Made by a program: the position numbers and the translations under genes. The notes below the pieces were generated by a model. The model saw nothing but the letters and a program-made list of their open reading frames with translations. It searched no databases and was not told the origin of the DNA. A stretch of 37,017 bases of DNA from Leucogyrophana mollusca (Eukaryota > Basidiomycota > Agaricomycetes > Boletales), in contig MU266588.1 in the NCBI GenBank assembly GCA_021014945.1, forward strand, positions 1 to 37,017. The letters run 5' to 3'. This document shows positions 1 through 9,690 of the stretch, one piece after another; position 1 is the stretch's first letter, and every line of letters starts with the position of its first letter.

Positions 1-510
1 CTGATATGCTGGGTTCGTGGCATTGCCGTGAAGATCAACATCTCCTCGCCAGAACTTCAATGTAAACTTCAAGATGCTTCAGCAATACCGTTGAGTAAAA
101 CCATTTGTCGGCGCTGTATCAAACACTTTACCTGAAGCTAATCCAACACATTGACACACCTCGCAATTGAACGACACATGATACGACGCCGAGCAAGCAC
201 AACCTGCGGCACCAGAATCATTTTTAGGATCTACGGGTTGGCGCGAGACCTATGCTGAACCTGTTAGCTGCAGATAACGCCGCATTGGACGTGGACAGCG
301 ACGACGACGAAGGCGGGGGAACTACGATGCTCGAAATTTCACTAAGTCCGAAACTTCATTTGGCAGGCCTGCCAAAACCGCTACCAATTCGCCCAGCCGT
401 TTCACAACGTAGTCTTGCGGAGTTGGAAAATCGGCTGGAATCGAGCCTAGTGTTGCCTTGACGCCCAGGAAAGGTCTCAGATCTCTCAAACGCCAGACTG
501 TAGAATAAAC
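1..510. other. Left-edge region without a firm gene
   Basis: No gene can be called with confidence upstream of the aminopeptidase start at 511. Two competing open stretches overlap here. On the plus strand, 252-461 encodes an acidic patch followed by a short unrecognised peptide. On the minus strand, about 540-315 encodes a smooth, protein-like peptide that ends in TAG. A second minus-strand frame, offset by one base, continues with a Ser/Pro-rich stretch to about 229. Either could be the edge of a neighbouring gene. The aminopeptidase promoter should also lie here, but I see no TATA element. Confidence 0.3.
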
Positions 511-2475
511 ATGACCTATCCAGGTCAGTTTCGATCTTGCCAAGCTGACAAGTTCTTAATTACTTATATTATCTCACCTGTGCAGCAAAACAGCACGTCC
601 TCAAGACATTTGAGAATATCGTGCAGTTGCTGCCCTCAACAGAGAAAGCCAAGGTATGACCAGCTAATCAGAAGTGAAGGTGCAAGCTCATCTTGTTGAC
701 GTTCTCTTCAGCACCAAGTGATCCTCCTGGCGGGAGAAATCACGCCCTTCAGGAATGACACCGATCGCGAACTGCCCTTCCGGCAGGAGTCGAATTTCTA
801 TTATCTTTCAGGATGCTCCGTCCCCCAATCATATCTCCTCATTGCCTATCAGGCTGGAACATCGCTTTCACAGACTCCCAACGTGAACCTTTTCATTCCA
901 AAAGCAGAACTGCCCGATATTATGTGGAGTGTGCCTCCGCCCTCCCCTGAGGAAGCGAAGAAGATGTACGATGTCACCGAGGTGAACCATCCAAAAGACT
1001 TGCACGACGCTATCCAGACCGTAATTAAAGCCTTCCCCGGCGCTCTTTTCCACACGCTACCAAGAAATTCGCCCCTCTTTCCTGTCCTACCTGAGGAGTA
1101 TGCGTCAGCCATTTTGTCCTCAGATAACGGGTCGAGTGCTGTTACCGACGCTTACCTACTTTTGGCTCTGCAACGTGCGAGACTGATCAAGGACGAACAT
1201 GAGATCGCGCTGATCAAAAGGGCTAACGATATCAGCTCCCGAGCGCACGAAACCGTGATGAGAGTACTCGGAAGGGCTGTTCAAGGAAAGATTCTTCAGG
1301 AAAGAGGAGCAGGTGTCGATAGGCCACTCTTGCCTGGAGAATGGCTCATCGAGAAAGAAGCCGAAGCCGAGGCTATCTTTGTGGCGTCCTGTAGAAGGGA
1401 AGGGTAAGCATTTATTTCCGTCATCAGTTCTCCTGGAGACCCACCGTATTCAACACGCACCCAGCGCCGTTCACCAAGCTTATCTGCCTATTGTTGCAGC
1501 TTCAACGAGAGCGTCTACATTACACTATTGTTGCAACGATCGTGAATTTGCATGGGGTCCTGTGAAGCCTCGTGATCATCACAACCACAACGATTTCGCA
1601 CATGGACCTGCGAAGGAGCTAAATCCCCAGGTTCTCTTGATTGATGCCGGATGTGAATGGGACTGTCATTCAGCGGACAGTGAGTCTACGTTTCAAATTT
1701 GGAGAGTATCGACTTAATCTGCATAGTCACGAGAACCATGCCCGTTGGAAATGGCGGAAAATTCACGCCAGAGGCCAAGGCTATATATGAGCTTGTCCTC
1801 GAGATGCAGAAGGTGAGCAGGCCCCCAAATTGTGTGGAACGACCCCTGACCCGGCAAAGGTCTCGATGGAAATCCTTCGGCCAGGTCTGCATTGGGATGC
1901 AGTCCAACTTCTCTGCCATCGTACTCTCATTCAGGGCTTCCAGCGCCTAGGCATCTTCAAATCGCCTTCTTCTCCAAATTCCGGATCTTGGAATGCAGAA
2001 GAAGCGATACTTGCGTCGGGTGTGAGTGCAGCGTTCTTCCCGCACGGCGTTGGGCACTCGCTGGGAATGGACGTTCACGATGTACCGAGCGCGAGTAAAC
2101 CCGCTGTCAATGAGACCATTGGCAAAGAAGGGAGTCGGGGTAACGAGGCGTTCTACGCTTTCCTGCGGCTGCGGATCCCTCTAGAGGAAAACATGGTGGT
2201 GGTGAGTGTCGTTCACCTTGATGTTTATTGCACACCCTGAAACCTAACTTATCTGATCGTAGACGGTCGAGCCTGGGATTTACTTCTCTCCTCACTTACT
2301 GGCACCTGTGCGTGACTCGAAGCACATTGATCACGAGGTACTCAAGAGGTACGAGAGCGTCGGTGGGGTCCGGATCGAGGATGACGTGCTCATCACTGCA
2401 AATGGGTACGAGAACTTAACGACCGTGAGGAGCGATGTGGCATGGCTTGAGCAGGTTTGCTCAGGGGAGATATAA
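511..2475 (+). CDS. Xaa-Pro aminopeptidase / prolidase (M24B, PEPP type)
   Basis: This gene encodes a dinuclear-metal peptidase that removes N-terminal residues preceding proline, probably in the cytosol because no signal peptide is visible. Exons are 511-523, 586-653, 712-1403, 1465-1679, 1727-1812, 1860-2201 and 2263-2475, giving 542 residues. The start gives MTYPAKQH, which matches the conserved fungal PEPP N-terminus, and the first exon is only 13 nt. An in-frame TAG lies upstream at 448-450. All five metal ligands of the M24 pita-bread fold are present: D318 (IDAG), D329 (SADITR), H424 (HGVGH), E475 (VEPG) and E511 (RIEDD). The N-terminal AMP_N domain precedes the catalytic half. Length is close to the family norm of roughly 500 residues. 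Introns are 47-62 nt with GT-AG ends. The gene is intact. Family assignment is firm; substrate preference is inferred. Confidence 0.93.
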
Positions 2476-2766
2476 ATAATGAAGACTTTCGCGGCATGCA
2501 AATTTGTAGGATTAAAGGCAAAGTAGTTCAACGGAATGTACAACATCAATGCAGTGTCGACTTGGTATCAGCCTCGATGATTGTATTTGGCTTTGGGCCC
2601 GGCTAGTTGACTGAGATGACACCGACGGTGCTTCTTACACCCAACCGCCACAGTCGCGCGTAACACTGACCGTCAGTCCTATCAGCACAAATTAAAGTGC
2701 AGCAGTGGATTATCTTGCGGATTATCTTGCAGCTAACTTGGATAATACCGCTGTCACCTCGGAGCT

Positions 2767-3954
2767 ATGGCTTTACTTTCAAAAGCAGAGAAGTCATACA
2801 TTCAGTCGTCTTTGCTCTCAGATCCTCCACTTCGTGCGGACGGCCGAGCGCTGACCGATTTTCGTACCATCGCGCTCGAAACTGGCGTAGCACCCTTGGC
2901 GAACGGAAGCGCACGCGTCAGCATCGGCAGAAACGCGCCCGATGGCGGAGGAGGAACTGAGGTTGTAGCTGCCGTCAAATTAGAGGTCGAAGCCATTGGG
3001 GAAGGGGAAGGTGTGGACGGAGGAAGAATTTCGTGCTCTGTATCTTGGTCCGTTGCTTTACCCTCAGAGTTCCTTTCGCTGCCTGATGAAGGCCTGACTG
3101 ACTCGGCGCAAAGATAGCTCTCCGACAGCATATCCACATCTCTCATCCGGAGCACTTGACGATCTACAGCATGATATGACATCGGTATTACACAGCACAC
3201 TTGGGCATTCGTCCCTGCGCCCAAACAACTTGGGCATCTTGCCCGGCAAGAAGGCATGGCTTCTGAATCTAGACATCGTGGTTTTTGCGGACGCAGGCAA
3301 TGTCTACGACACGATTTTCATGGCTGCAAGAGCCGCGCTATGGGACACGAAGGTGCCGCGGACGAGAAGCGTTGAGTATCGGGCAAAAAAGTTGGACTCG
3401 ATCGACAGTGAGAGCAAAGCGATGGACGTGGACGGCGCGAACCAAGACCAAGGGAAAAGTGTGCTAGACACCAGAGAGACTACAAAAGCCACTGATTTCG
3501 AACTACCTGACTACTGGGACGAAGGCGAAGTTTTGGGCGGGAGAGAGGCATGGCCGGTCTGCGTGACGCTAAATCTAGTATGCGATCCCTCTGGACTGTG
3601 CCGTCTCAGCTAATCTTTTGCTTTAGCTACCCTCGCTACACTTCCTTGACGCCTCTCTTCAAGAAGAATCGTCAGTACCGCTTAGACTCCACACCATGTT
3701 CTCGTTTCCACCTACTGCCGCCCCTTGCCTGCAGACGTTCCGGCTGATTGGACCAGGGGTCACCAACTCTACGCATATCCAAAGCCTCATGAAAGTATGT
3801 GTCTTTCTTTTTCTGCGACCTTCTGGCATTTACTTTGACCACACAGGATGGGGAGAAGTATGCCCGAAACATTTGGAGCGCCCTTGAGTCCAAACTCAAG
3901 GATGAGGATATTAGACGAAATCAAAAGGCCAGAGAAAAGTTTATCTGCAGATGA
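2767..3954 (+). CDS. RRP42: Exosome complex subunit Rrp42 (RNase PH-like)
   Basis: This is a non-catalytic ring subunit of the RNA exosome, which trims and degrades RNA in nucleus and cytoplasm. Exons are 2767-3047, 3118-3577, 3627-3794 and 3847-3954, giving 338 residues. The N-terminus carries the Rrp42 signature RADGR near residue 22, followed by DFR and the GVAPLANGSARV strand. The second RNase PH half carries FSFPPTAAPCLQTFRLIG near residue 255. A low-complexity acidic insert around residues 160-205 separates conserved blocks, as in other fungal Rrp42 proteins. Like its orthologues it lacks an obvious phosphorolytic site; that is family knowledge. It lies 291 nt downstream of the aminopeptidase on the same strand. 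Splice ends are GT-AG and the reading frame closes cleanly. Rrp45 was considered, but the N-terminal block and length fit Rrp42 better. Confidence 0.88.
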
Positions 3955-4328
3955 TGTGTATTGCAGCAAAGGCCAAACAATACTAGTCCTGTGCTCGCTT
4001 TTCTAAACTTGGCTGAGTCTCCATTGGGTCGAAATTGGTTTCGAGTCTCTGCCGTCCGCTGACGATTTCAACAGCGCATCTATGATCGATCATACTTTCA
4101 AGTTTCGACAACCCATCTTATCAATATCAAGAGATGCGAGGTGATATCTCACAAAGACCCTAATCTCAGCCTCTAAGACCTAACCCACTTCCCTGGTCCT
4201 CGGAGTATCATCGGTTTTCCTTGCATCTACGGTCAGGCTCACGAGCCGCGCTCAATCGGTCCGATACAATGCAGGTGACCCCGCCATTGAGATATAAGCT
4301 AACTTATGATCATCCACTCCCAGTAACC
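3955..4328. other. Intergenic, RRP42 to GH5 gene
   Basis: This spacer holds the 3' end of RRP42 and the presumed promoter of the GH5 gene. I see a perfect 14-bp palindrome at 4081-4094 (TATGATCGATCATA). In-frame sequence upstream of the GH5 start is open and includes an ATG at 4269, so a longer N-terminus is possible. No TATA element is obvious. Confidence 0.5.
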
Positions 4329-6142
4329 ATGTCGTTTCTCAGAGTCTCGGGCACCAAGATCGTGGATGGGGAAGGAAAGGAGGTTATCTTACATGGCGCT
4401 GGACTCGGAGGTTGGATGACGTGAGTGCTCTTACTTTTGAGCACTGATCACGAGTGTTGACCGCAATCTGGTCCAGCATGGAGAATTTTATCAGTGGTAA
4501 ATGGCACTAGGGTGATCCCAGAGGAGCACTCTTGAGCAATTCGTCTTCTTCTAGGTTACCCTGGATGTGAGTTCCAGATACGGGAGGCACTGGCAGAAGC
4601 TATTGGGAAAGAGAAATCTGAATATTTCTTCGACAAGGTTCGTAAGACGGTGTCAACCTCACCAAGCAACTAATAATCCCTTGATCGACCGGGGTAGTTC
4701 CTCGAATATTTCTTCGCCGAACCAGATGCTGCTTTCTTCAAGTCACTGGGCCTTAATTGCATTCGTATTGCCGTCAACTACCGGCACTTTGAGGATAACG
4801 ACAACCCGAGGGTCCTCAAGCCCGAAGGTTTCCGCCATCTTGACCGCGTTATCGAGGCTTGCGCAAAGCATTCTATTTACACCATCATCGATATGCACAC
4901 TGCACCAGGTGGCCAGAATGGTGGCTGGCACTCGGATGCTGGAGTCCACATAGCAGGTTTGCGCTGGTACTTGTGCTTATCGAGACATGCTAACGTACGG
5001 ACATGTAGGCTTCTGGAAACACAAAGATTTCCAGGACCGACTTGTCTGGCTATGGACGGAGGTTGCACGGCACTATGCCAAAAACCCCTGGGTGGCAGGT
5101 ACGCCAGCAATTCTGCCACTGGTATCAAAGCTGGATCTTATTTACCAGGGTACAACCCTATGAACGAACCTGCGGACCCCAAGGGTACAGGTCTTGTACA
5201 ATTCTACGACCGCGTATACGCTGCCATCCGCTCGGTGGACCCAGACCACATGCTCTTCCTCGACGGCAACACGTACTCGATCGATTTCTCGGCGTTTCCT
5301 GACGACGCGAAGGATAGGTGGCAGAACACAGCTTACGCGATACACGGTAATCTACCTCTCCCTTCTGAAGTGTCTGGACTCATTATCGTCTTGAAGATTA
5401 TGCAATATATGGGTTTCCCAAGTCTCCCGAGCCGTATGCCCGCACGCCAGAGCAGCTACAAAAGATGAAAGACACTTACAAGCGCAAACGAGCTTGGATG
5501 GATGCGAGAGGGCTCTGTGTTTGGAACGGCGAATGGGGACCTGTTTATGCTCGCAGGGAGTATGATGGCGATCAGACGGACGACATCAACGAGCGACGGT
5601 ATAATGTGCTGAAGGATCAGTTGGACATCTATCGCGTCGTGCGTAATCCCAGTGGCGGTCCCTCGCAAGCTGTCGCTGATATTATTTTGTGGCAGGATAA
5701 ACTTAGCTGGTCGATATGGCTTTACAAAGACATCGGCTTCCAAGGGATGGTATACGTCTCTCGCGACACCCCTTATATGAAACGCTTCGAGACCTTCCTG
5801 GCTCGGAAGTTCCGCCTCGCGGTAGATGCCTGGGGCACTAATGACAGATATGTCAAACAGTGTTACCAACCCATTGTCGACCTTATCAAAGATTCGATCG
5901 CGGAGCCTAACAGGCATCTGTACCCGCCGATATGGAGCCTCGAGGACAGAGTCGCTAGGCTCTCCAGGACGATGTTGGTCGCCGAGTACATGGTCAAGGA
6001 GTGGGCGGACACGCTTAAAGGTCTAAGTGAGGCCGAGCTGGATGAGATTGCTGCCAGTTTCAAGTTCGAGAACTGCTTGAAGAGGGACGGGCTGAACAAG
6101 GTGTTGACAGACCACGCAGCGTCGTTCAAGGGCTCGATTTAA
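4329..6142 (+). CDS. Glycoside hydrolase family 5 protein (glucanase-like, no signal peptide)
   Basis: This is a retaining beta-glycosidase with the (beta/alpha)8 GH5 fold. Exons are 4329-4420, 4477-4496, 4555-4637, 4698-4956, 5009-5098, 5149-5346 and 5397-6142, giving 495 residues. E188 in NPMNEP is the expected acid/base and E293 in WNGEWGP the expected nucleophile. IRIAVNYRHF and DMHTAPGGQN are further GH5 core motifs. I chose ATG 4329 because MSFLRVSGTKIVDGEGK starts at the usual point before the first barrel strand; an in-frame ATG at 4269 would add 20 residues. No secretion signal is visible, so an intracellular role on glucans or glycosylated lipids is more likely than extracellular cellulose breakdown; this is inference. 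About 100 residues follow the barrel as a helical, charged tail. Exon 2 is only 20 nt. The subfamily was not assigned. Confidence 0.88.
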
Positions 6143-6389
6143 TTATCCACCTCATTGGCGTAACAGGCAGTTCGATTCATCAGTCAGTGCACCCATACCT
6201 TTCAGTCTGGGCTCTATGGTCCACCGTAATGATGAGCTACTGACTGCCAACCACTGACGCAACATGGGGCCTGCGCGGCAGAACCCGAACCACGCGATAA
6301 ACACGCGAGCATAGCGATCGACATCATAAAAGCCGTCCTTCAATCTGTGCCAGTGACTGTAGATAACAGATCGACTTTCATCAGACAAA

Positions 6390-7907
6390 ATGTTGCACTT
6401 ACTCCCTCCAGAACTCTGGTCTTACATATTTTCTCTTGCCTCGGGCGAAGATGTCGTCCTTTACCCGGCCCTTCCAACATCATTTTCGCCAGCTGCCTGG
6501 TACATGCACACCTTATCCCAGGAACTTGCCCTCCGCACCCCACACCAAGCCCTCTGCGATGTCCAGCGCTACGCAAAATGCACGAAGAGGTCCATTGCGG
6601 CGACGTGCAAAGCCTGGCATGGCCTCGGCACCGAAGCCCTCATGCACTGCCTGTTTTTCGATCGCTTCGATCATCTGACCGGGCTTGCCGCATTCCTTGC
6701 GGCGGACCCAGAGCGGGGTCGATGGGCGAGGAGGCTGCATGTCGAGTTCTTTGGGCCAGGGAAGCGGGTGGATAACGAGAAATACATAGACTTACTCCAG
6801 GATATCATCCAGCACTGCCCGAACCTCGAGATATTCATTCTTGACTGGTTGCCAATGGGGGCATGGTTTGGGGTCATCGCGGACGCACTCGCGACACACT
6901 GTCACAACCTCCATACGGCACGCTGGCACGCCACTGTGAAGCTCGCCCCAAAGGTCATCTGGGCGCTCAATAAGCTCACTAATCTCGTCTCTGTGCAGCT
7001 CCACTTTTCCTCCCCCACCTCATCCCGTGCCGCTGTAGCGTCCCCTTCCGCGCCCGGCGAGCCCACCCTCGGCACAGCCGAACCCACTCACCTCACACTT
7101 CCCGCCCTCCAACAGCTCTCCATCGTCGGGCACGCCCAGCTCTTCATCAAGCAAGCCTCCGGATGGTCCCTCCCATCTCTCCGTTACTTCACGTTCGACT
7201 TCGGTTCAGGTAAGACGGATGTGCCCGACATAGTGGGCTTCCTCGCAGCGCACGGCGCGCGGCTCGTGTTTCTCGATGTAGACTCCATACCGGCGCTCGA
7301 CGTGCCGACCATACTTGACTTGTGTCCAATTCTTACGACATTTTGCTTTAACCTTGACTGGGAGCTGCCATCTTCCACCAGTGCTAGTGCTGTCGCTGGG
7401 GTGGCCACGACTACACAGACACAACAAACCCCAGCGAAACTCACCAATCGCCCACACCCGCACATCACGCACATCGGGCTTCACGGGCTCCTCTTCGCGT
7501 TCGGTGTGGGTTTCGCAGCACTCGCACACATGGAAAGGCCCGTCCATCAGCGGGCGAACGATGTTAATTTTGAGTTGCTTGCGTCACGGAAGGCGTTCCC
7601 GAAGCTGGAGAGTGTGCGGGTGCTGAGTCTGATGGTGCTGAGGGATTGGGAGAACACGGGTGGACCGCCCGTGGGAGCGGAAGGCTGGGAGCGGTGGGAG
7701 CGGTGGTGTGGGGTGTGTGAGGAGCTTGGGGTGAGGTTGGAGGACTGTACGGGGGCGCCTCTGAAGGACCTGCCAAGGGGTACGGAGAACGACGGTGAAG
7801 ACGAGGACACAGACCGGGAGCAACATCGTGTTAAGGAGTATGATTCTATCACGCACGCACGGATTGTATACAGTTCTCTACCACATGTATTAGCTACTAC
7901 GTCTTGA
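6390..7907 (+). CDS. F-box protein, probable substrate receptor
   Basis: This is an intronless gene of 505 residues. The N-terminus MLHLLPPELWSYIFSLASG is a clear F-box-like start (LPxELWxxIF), which in this family docks onto Skp1 in an SCF ubiquitin ligase. The next 350 residues have irregular Leu-rich segments such as CPNLEIFILDWL and LPALQQLSIVG, consistent with degenerate leucine-rich repeats that would bind the target. A Ser/Thr/Ala-rich loop interrupts them near residue 330. The C-terminus is acidic and polar. The start ATG follows CAAA and is the first in frame. Such F-box/LRR genes are numerous and fast-evolving in Agaricomycetes, so no specific substrate can be proposed. Confidence 0.82.
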   Translation: MLHLLPPELWSYIFSLASGEDVVLYPALPTSFSPAAWYMHTLSQELALRTPHQALCDVQRYAKCTKRSIAATCKAWHGLGTEALMHCLFFDRFDHLTGLAAFLAADPERGRWARRLHVEFFGPGKRVDNEKYIDLLQDIIQHCPNLEIFILDWLPMGAWFGVIADALATHCHNLHTARWHATVKLAPKVIWALNKLTNLVSVQLHFSSPTSSRAAVASPSAPGEPTLGTAEPTHLTLPALQQLSIVGHAQLFIKQASGWSLPSLRYFTFDFGSGKTDVPDIVGFLAAHGARLVFLDVDSIPALDVPTILDLCPILTTFCFNLDWELPSSTSASAVAGVATTTQTQQTPAKLTNRPHPHITHIGLHGLLFAFGVGFAALAHMERPVHQRANDVNFELLASRKAFPKLESVRVLSLMVLRDWENTGGPPVGAEGWERWERWCGVCEELGVRLEDCTGAPLKDLPRGTENDGEDEDTDREQHRVKEYDSITHARIVYSSLPHVLATTS

Positions 7908-8218
7908 TTGTACTGACTAGTTATGATTTGGTTACAGTTTAAGCGTGGACGGGCCCGCCCATATCTATTTCTGCTCCAGGCCATCTAACTAATAATGAGC
8001 AGGGGCCGTGGTTCCATAGGAATGACGGAGAATTGAAAGGTGGGGCAGATAAGGCCAAGGCCCCGAGAAAGGCACCAATAAAGGCACGAGGGTTTGGGTG
8101 CGCAGTGCGCAGTGACGTCGAGGCACCACTGCAAGTACTTATGTATAAAAGCAAGAGTACCCCATACCTTCCTCACTCCCACTAAGTGCTATCCATCACA
8201 CAACATAAACGCAACACA
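7908..8218. promoter_or_regulatory. Spacer with PMP3 upstream region
   Basis: This region lies between the F-box gene and the Pmp3 gene. It contains an AGGGG stress-response-like element at about 8001, a CRE-like TGACGT at about 8112, and a canonical TATAAAA at 8144-8150, about 70 nt before the Pmp3 ATG. STRE and CRE sites are known stress-signalling targets in yeasts; their function here is inferred. Confidence 0.5.
8144..8150 (+). promoter_or_regulatory. TATA box of PMP3 homologue
   Basis: TATAAAA lies 69 nt upstream of the ATG at 8219, a normal distance for a fungal TATA promoter. A pyrimidine-rich CTTCCTCACTCCC stretch between the two is a plausible transcription start zone. Confidence 0.6.
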
Positions 8219-8752
8219 ATGCGAGGCTCAGACATTCTTCTCATCATCGTACGTTCAGGCGCTGCCTGCCAGTGCACACGAACTGACTTGGTCCATTTCT
8301 GACAGGTCGCCATCCTATTCCCTCCAGCGGCTGCCGCGTTCATCACAGGGTGCAGCTGTGACTTGCTCATCAATATCGTCTTGACTTGGTGCGCCAAACC
8401 GCCCATCCTTCGAGTGTATTTGCTGACGTCGTGCCTTTTGCAGTTTGGGATACATTCCAGGTCACATTGTACGTCCCTCCCCTACTCACTTGTACAACAG
8501 CAAGGTAACTTTTTAAAACAGCATGCCTTCTGGCTTATCTACAAGCGCATGAAGGCAGAAGAGCGATTCGGCCGTGGGGGCTACGTCTGTGCGTATATAT
8601 AGTTCTTAGCCTCGTGCTGGGGTTCTTCTTTACTGACTTCATTCCCTCTTGTAGACACCGGAAGCGGCCGTTATGGTCCAGTAAACGGTGCCGCCCCTGC
8701 AGCACAGGGACAGGCACCGCCAAATTATGGCGCTGCCGGACCAGCATATTGA
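8219..8752 (+). CDS. PMP3: Plasma membrane proteolipid 3 homologue (Pmp3/UPF0057)
   Basis: This is a very small two-pass membrane protein of the Pmp3/LTI6/UPF0057 family, which influences membrane potential and salt tolerance. Exons are 8219-8248, 8306-8388, 8444-8468, 8522-8588 and 8655-8752, giving 100 residues. The family core is complete: DILLIIVAILFPPAAAAF forms the first membrane span, CDLLINIVLT with LGYIPGHIHAFWLIYKRM the second. Yeast Pmp3 has 55 residues; here a tail of about 45 residues rich in Gly, Ala, Pro, Asn and Tyr follows FGRGGYVYTG, as in other basidiomycete members. Four introns of 53-66 nt cut a 303-nt coding sequence. The upstream TATA, CRE-like and STRE-like sites agree with stress induction. 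Confidence 0.92.
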
Positions 8753-9690
8753 GCGGGGCAGTCGACGGCGACAGCGGACTCGGGAAGATTACCTGTACTT
8801 TGTAACCATTTACCTTGGACCTGCTCTTACTGGAAGTGCGCTGGAGTGACACGGATTGTCACTTGGTGTCATGTGTAAATGCGGACTAACCATGTTAGTA
8901 ATGATCGAGGACTCGGCGAGCAGTGAAGTACAGGAGCTAATTCTGAGGGGTCCCGTGTGATAAAGGGTCGAGTGAACACGCTGTATCAGCATGTATGGAC
9001 GAATACCAATCCCACCTGAGACGAGTTGTACTTGACCTTGCCATTACTTGTAGTAGGTGGCATTGGCTTTTTCATGGCTTCCCCGTCGATACTCCACAAA
9101 CTCCGAGTGGAGGAAAGGCTGATACGGGGCATCCGAGGATGCATCGTCATGGAGCGTGTTATGAGCAAAATATGAACTATGTAATGCTTCGTAAGGGTGC
9201 GATCAAGGAGCAAAGTCGCATTACATCCGGCCACCCGAAAAGGTAGAGGAAGGAATTATTTTGCAAGTGCCAGCCGTTTCGGTTGCACTTCATTTCTTAT
9301 TCAACCTTCACTTCCTTCTTGTTCAGCGTCCACCATCTCCCCCTGCGCCGTTCTCACTGCTGTCTAATAGCTGGCACCCGCACAGCACCCCCATCAGATC
9401 GTAGTCGGTCCAGAGCCGCATCAATATCACAAGGTACCGCTTCTCCGACATCTTTAGAACTCAATCTCCAGTGCTCATTCGTTCACCAGCCACCTTTTTG
9501 TCGCACGTAACCAGTTTCACGACGACAACGAGGAGAACGAATGGCCCTTTGCCGATTTTGAATTGCTACACCACGCTGTGCACGGGAGGTACTGCTGGTT
9601 CTGCCGTCCCGACATCATCTTCATTCATTCCACAACAAGGTTATCCACCATCCACTACTACTATCTGTGAGACCGCCTTTTCAAATACAG
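8753..9690. other. Intergenic, no gene seen
   Basis: About 940 nt without a supportable gene. Short open frames here show no family motif and no consistent splice sites. The right part is the 5' region of the next gene; a pyrimidine-rich stretch runs from about 9290 to 9360. No TATA box is evident. Confidence 0.5.
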
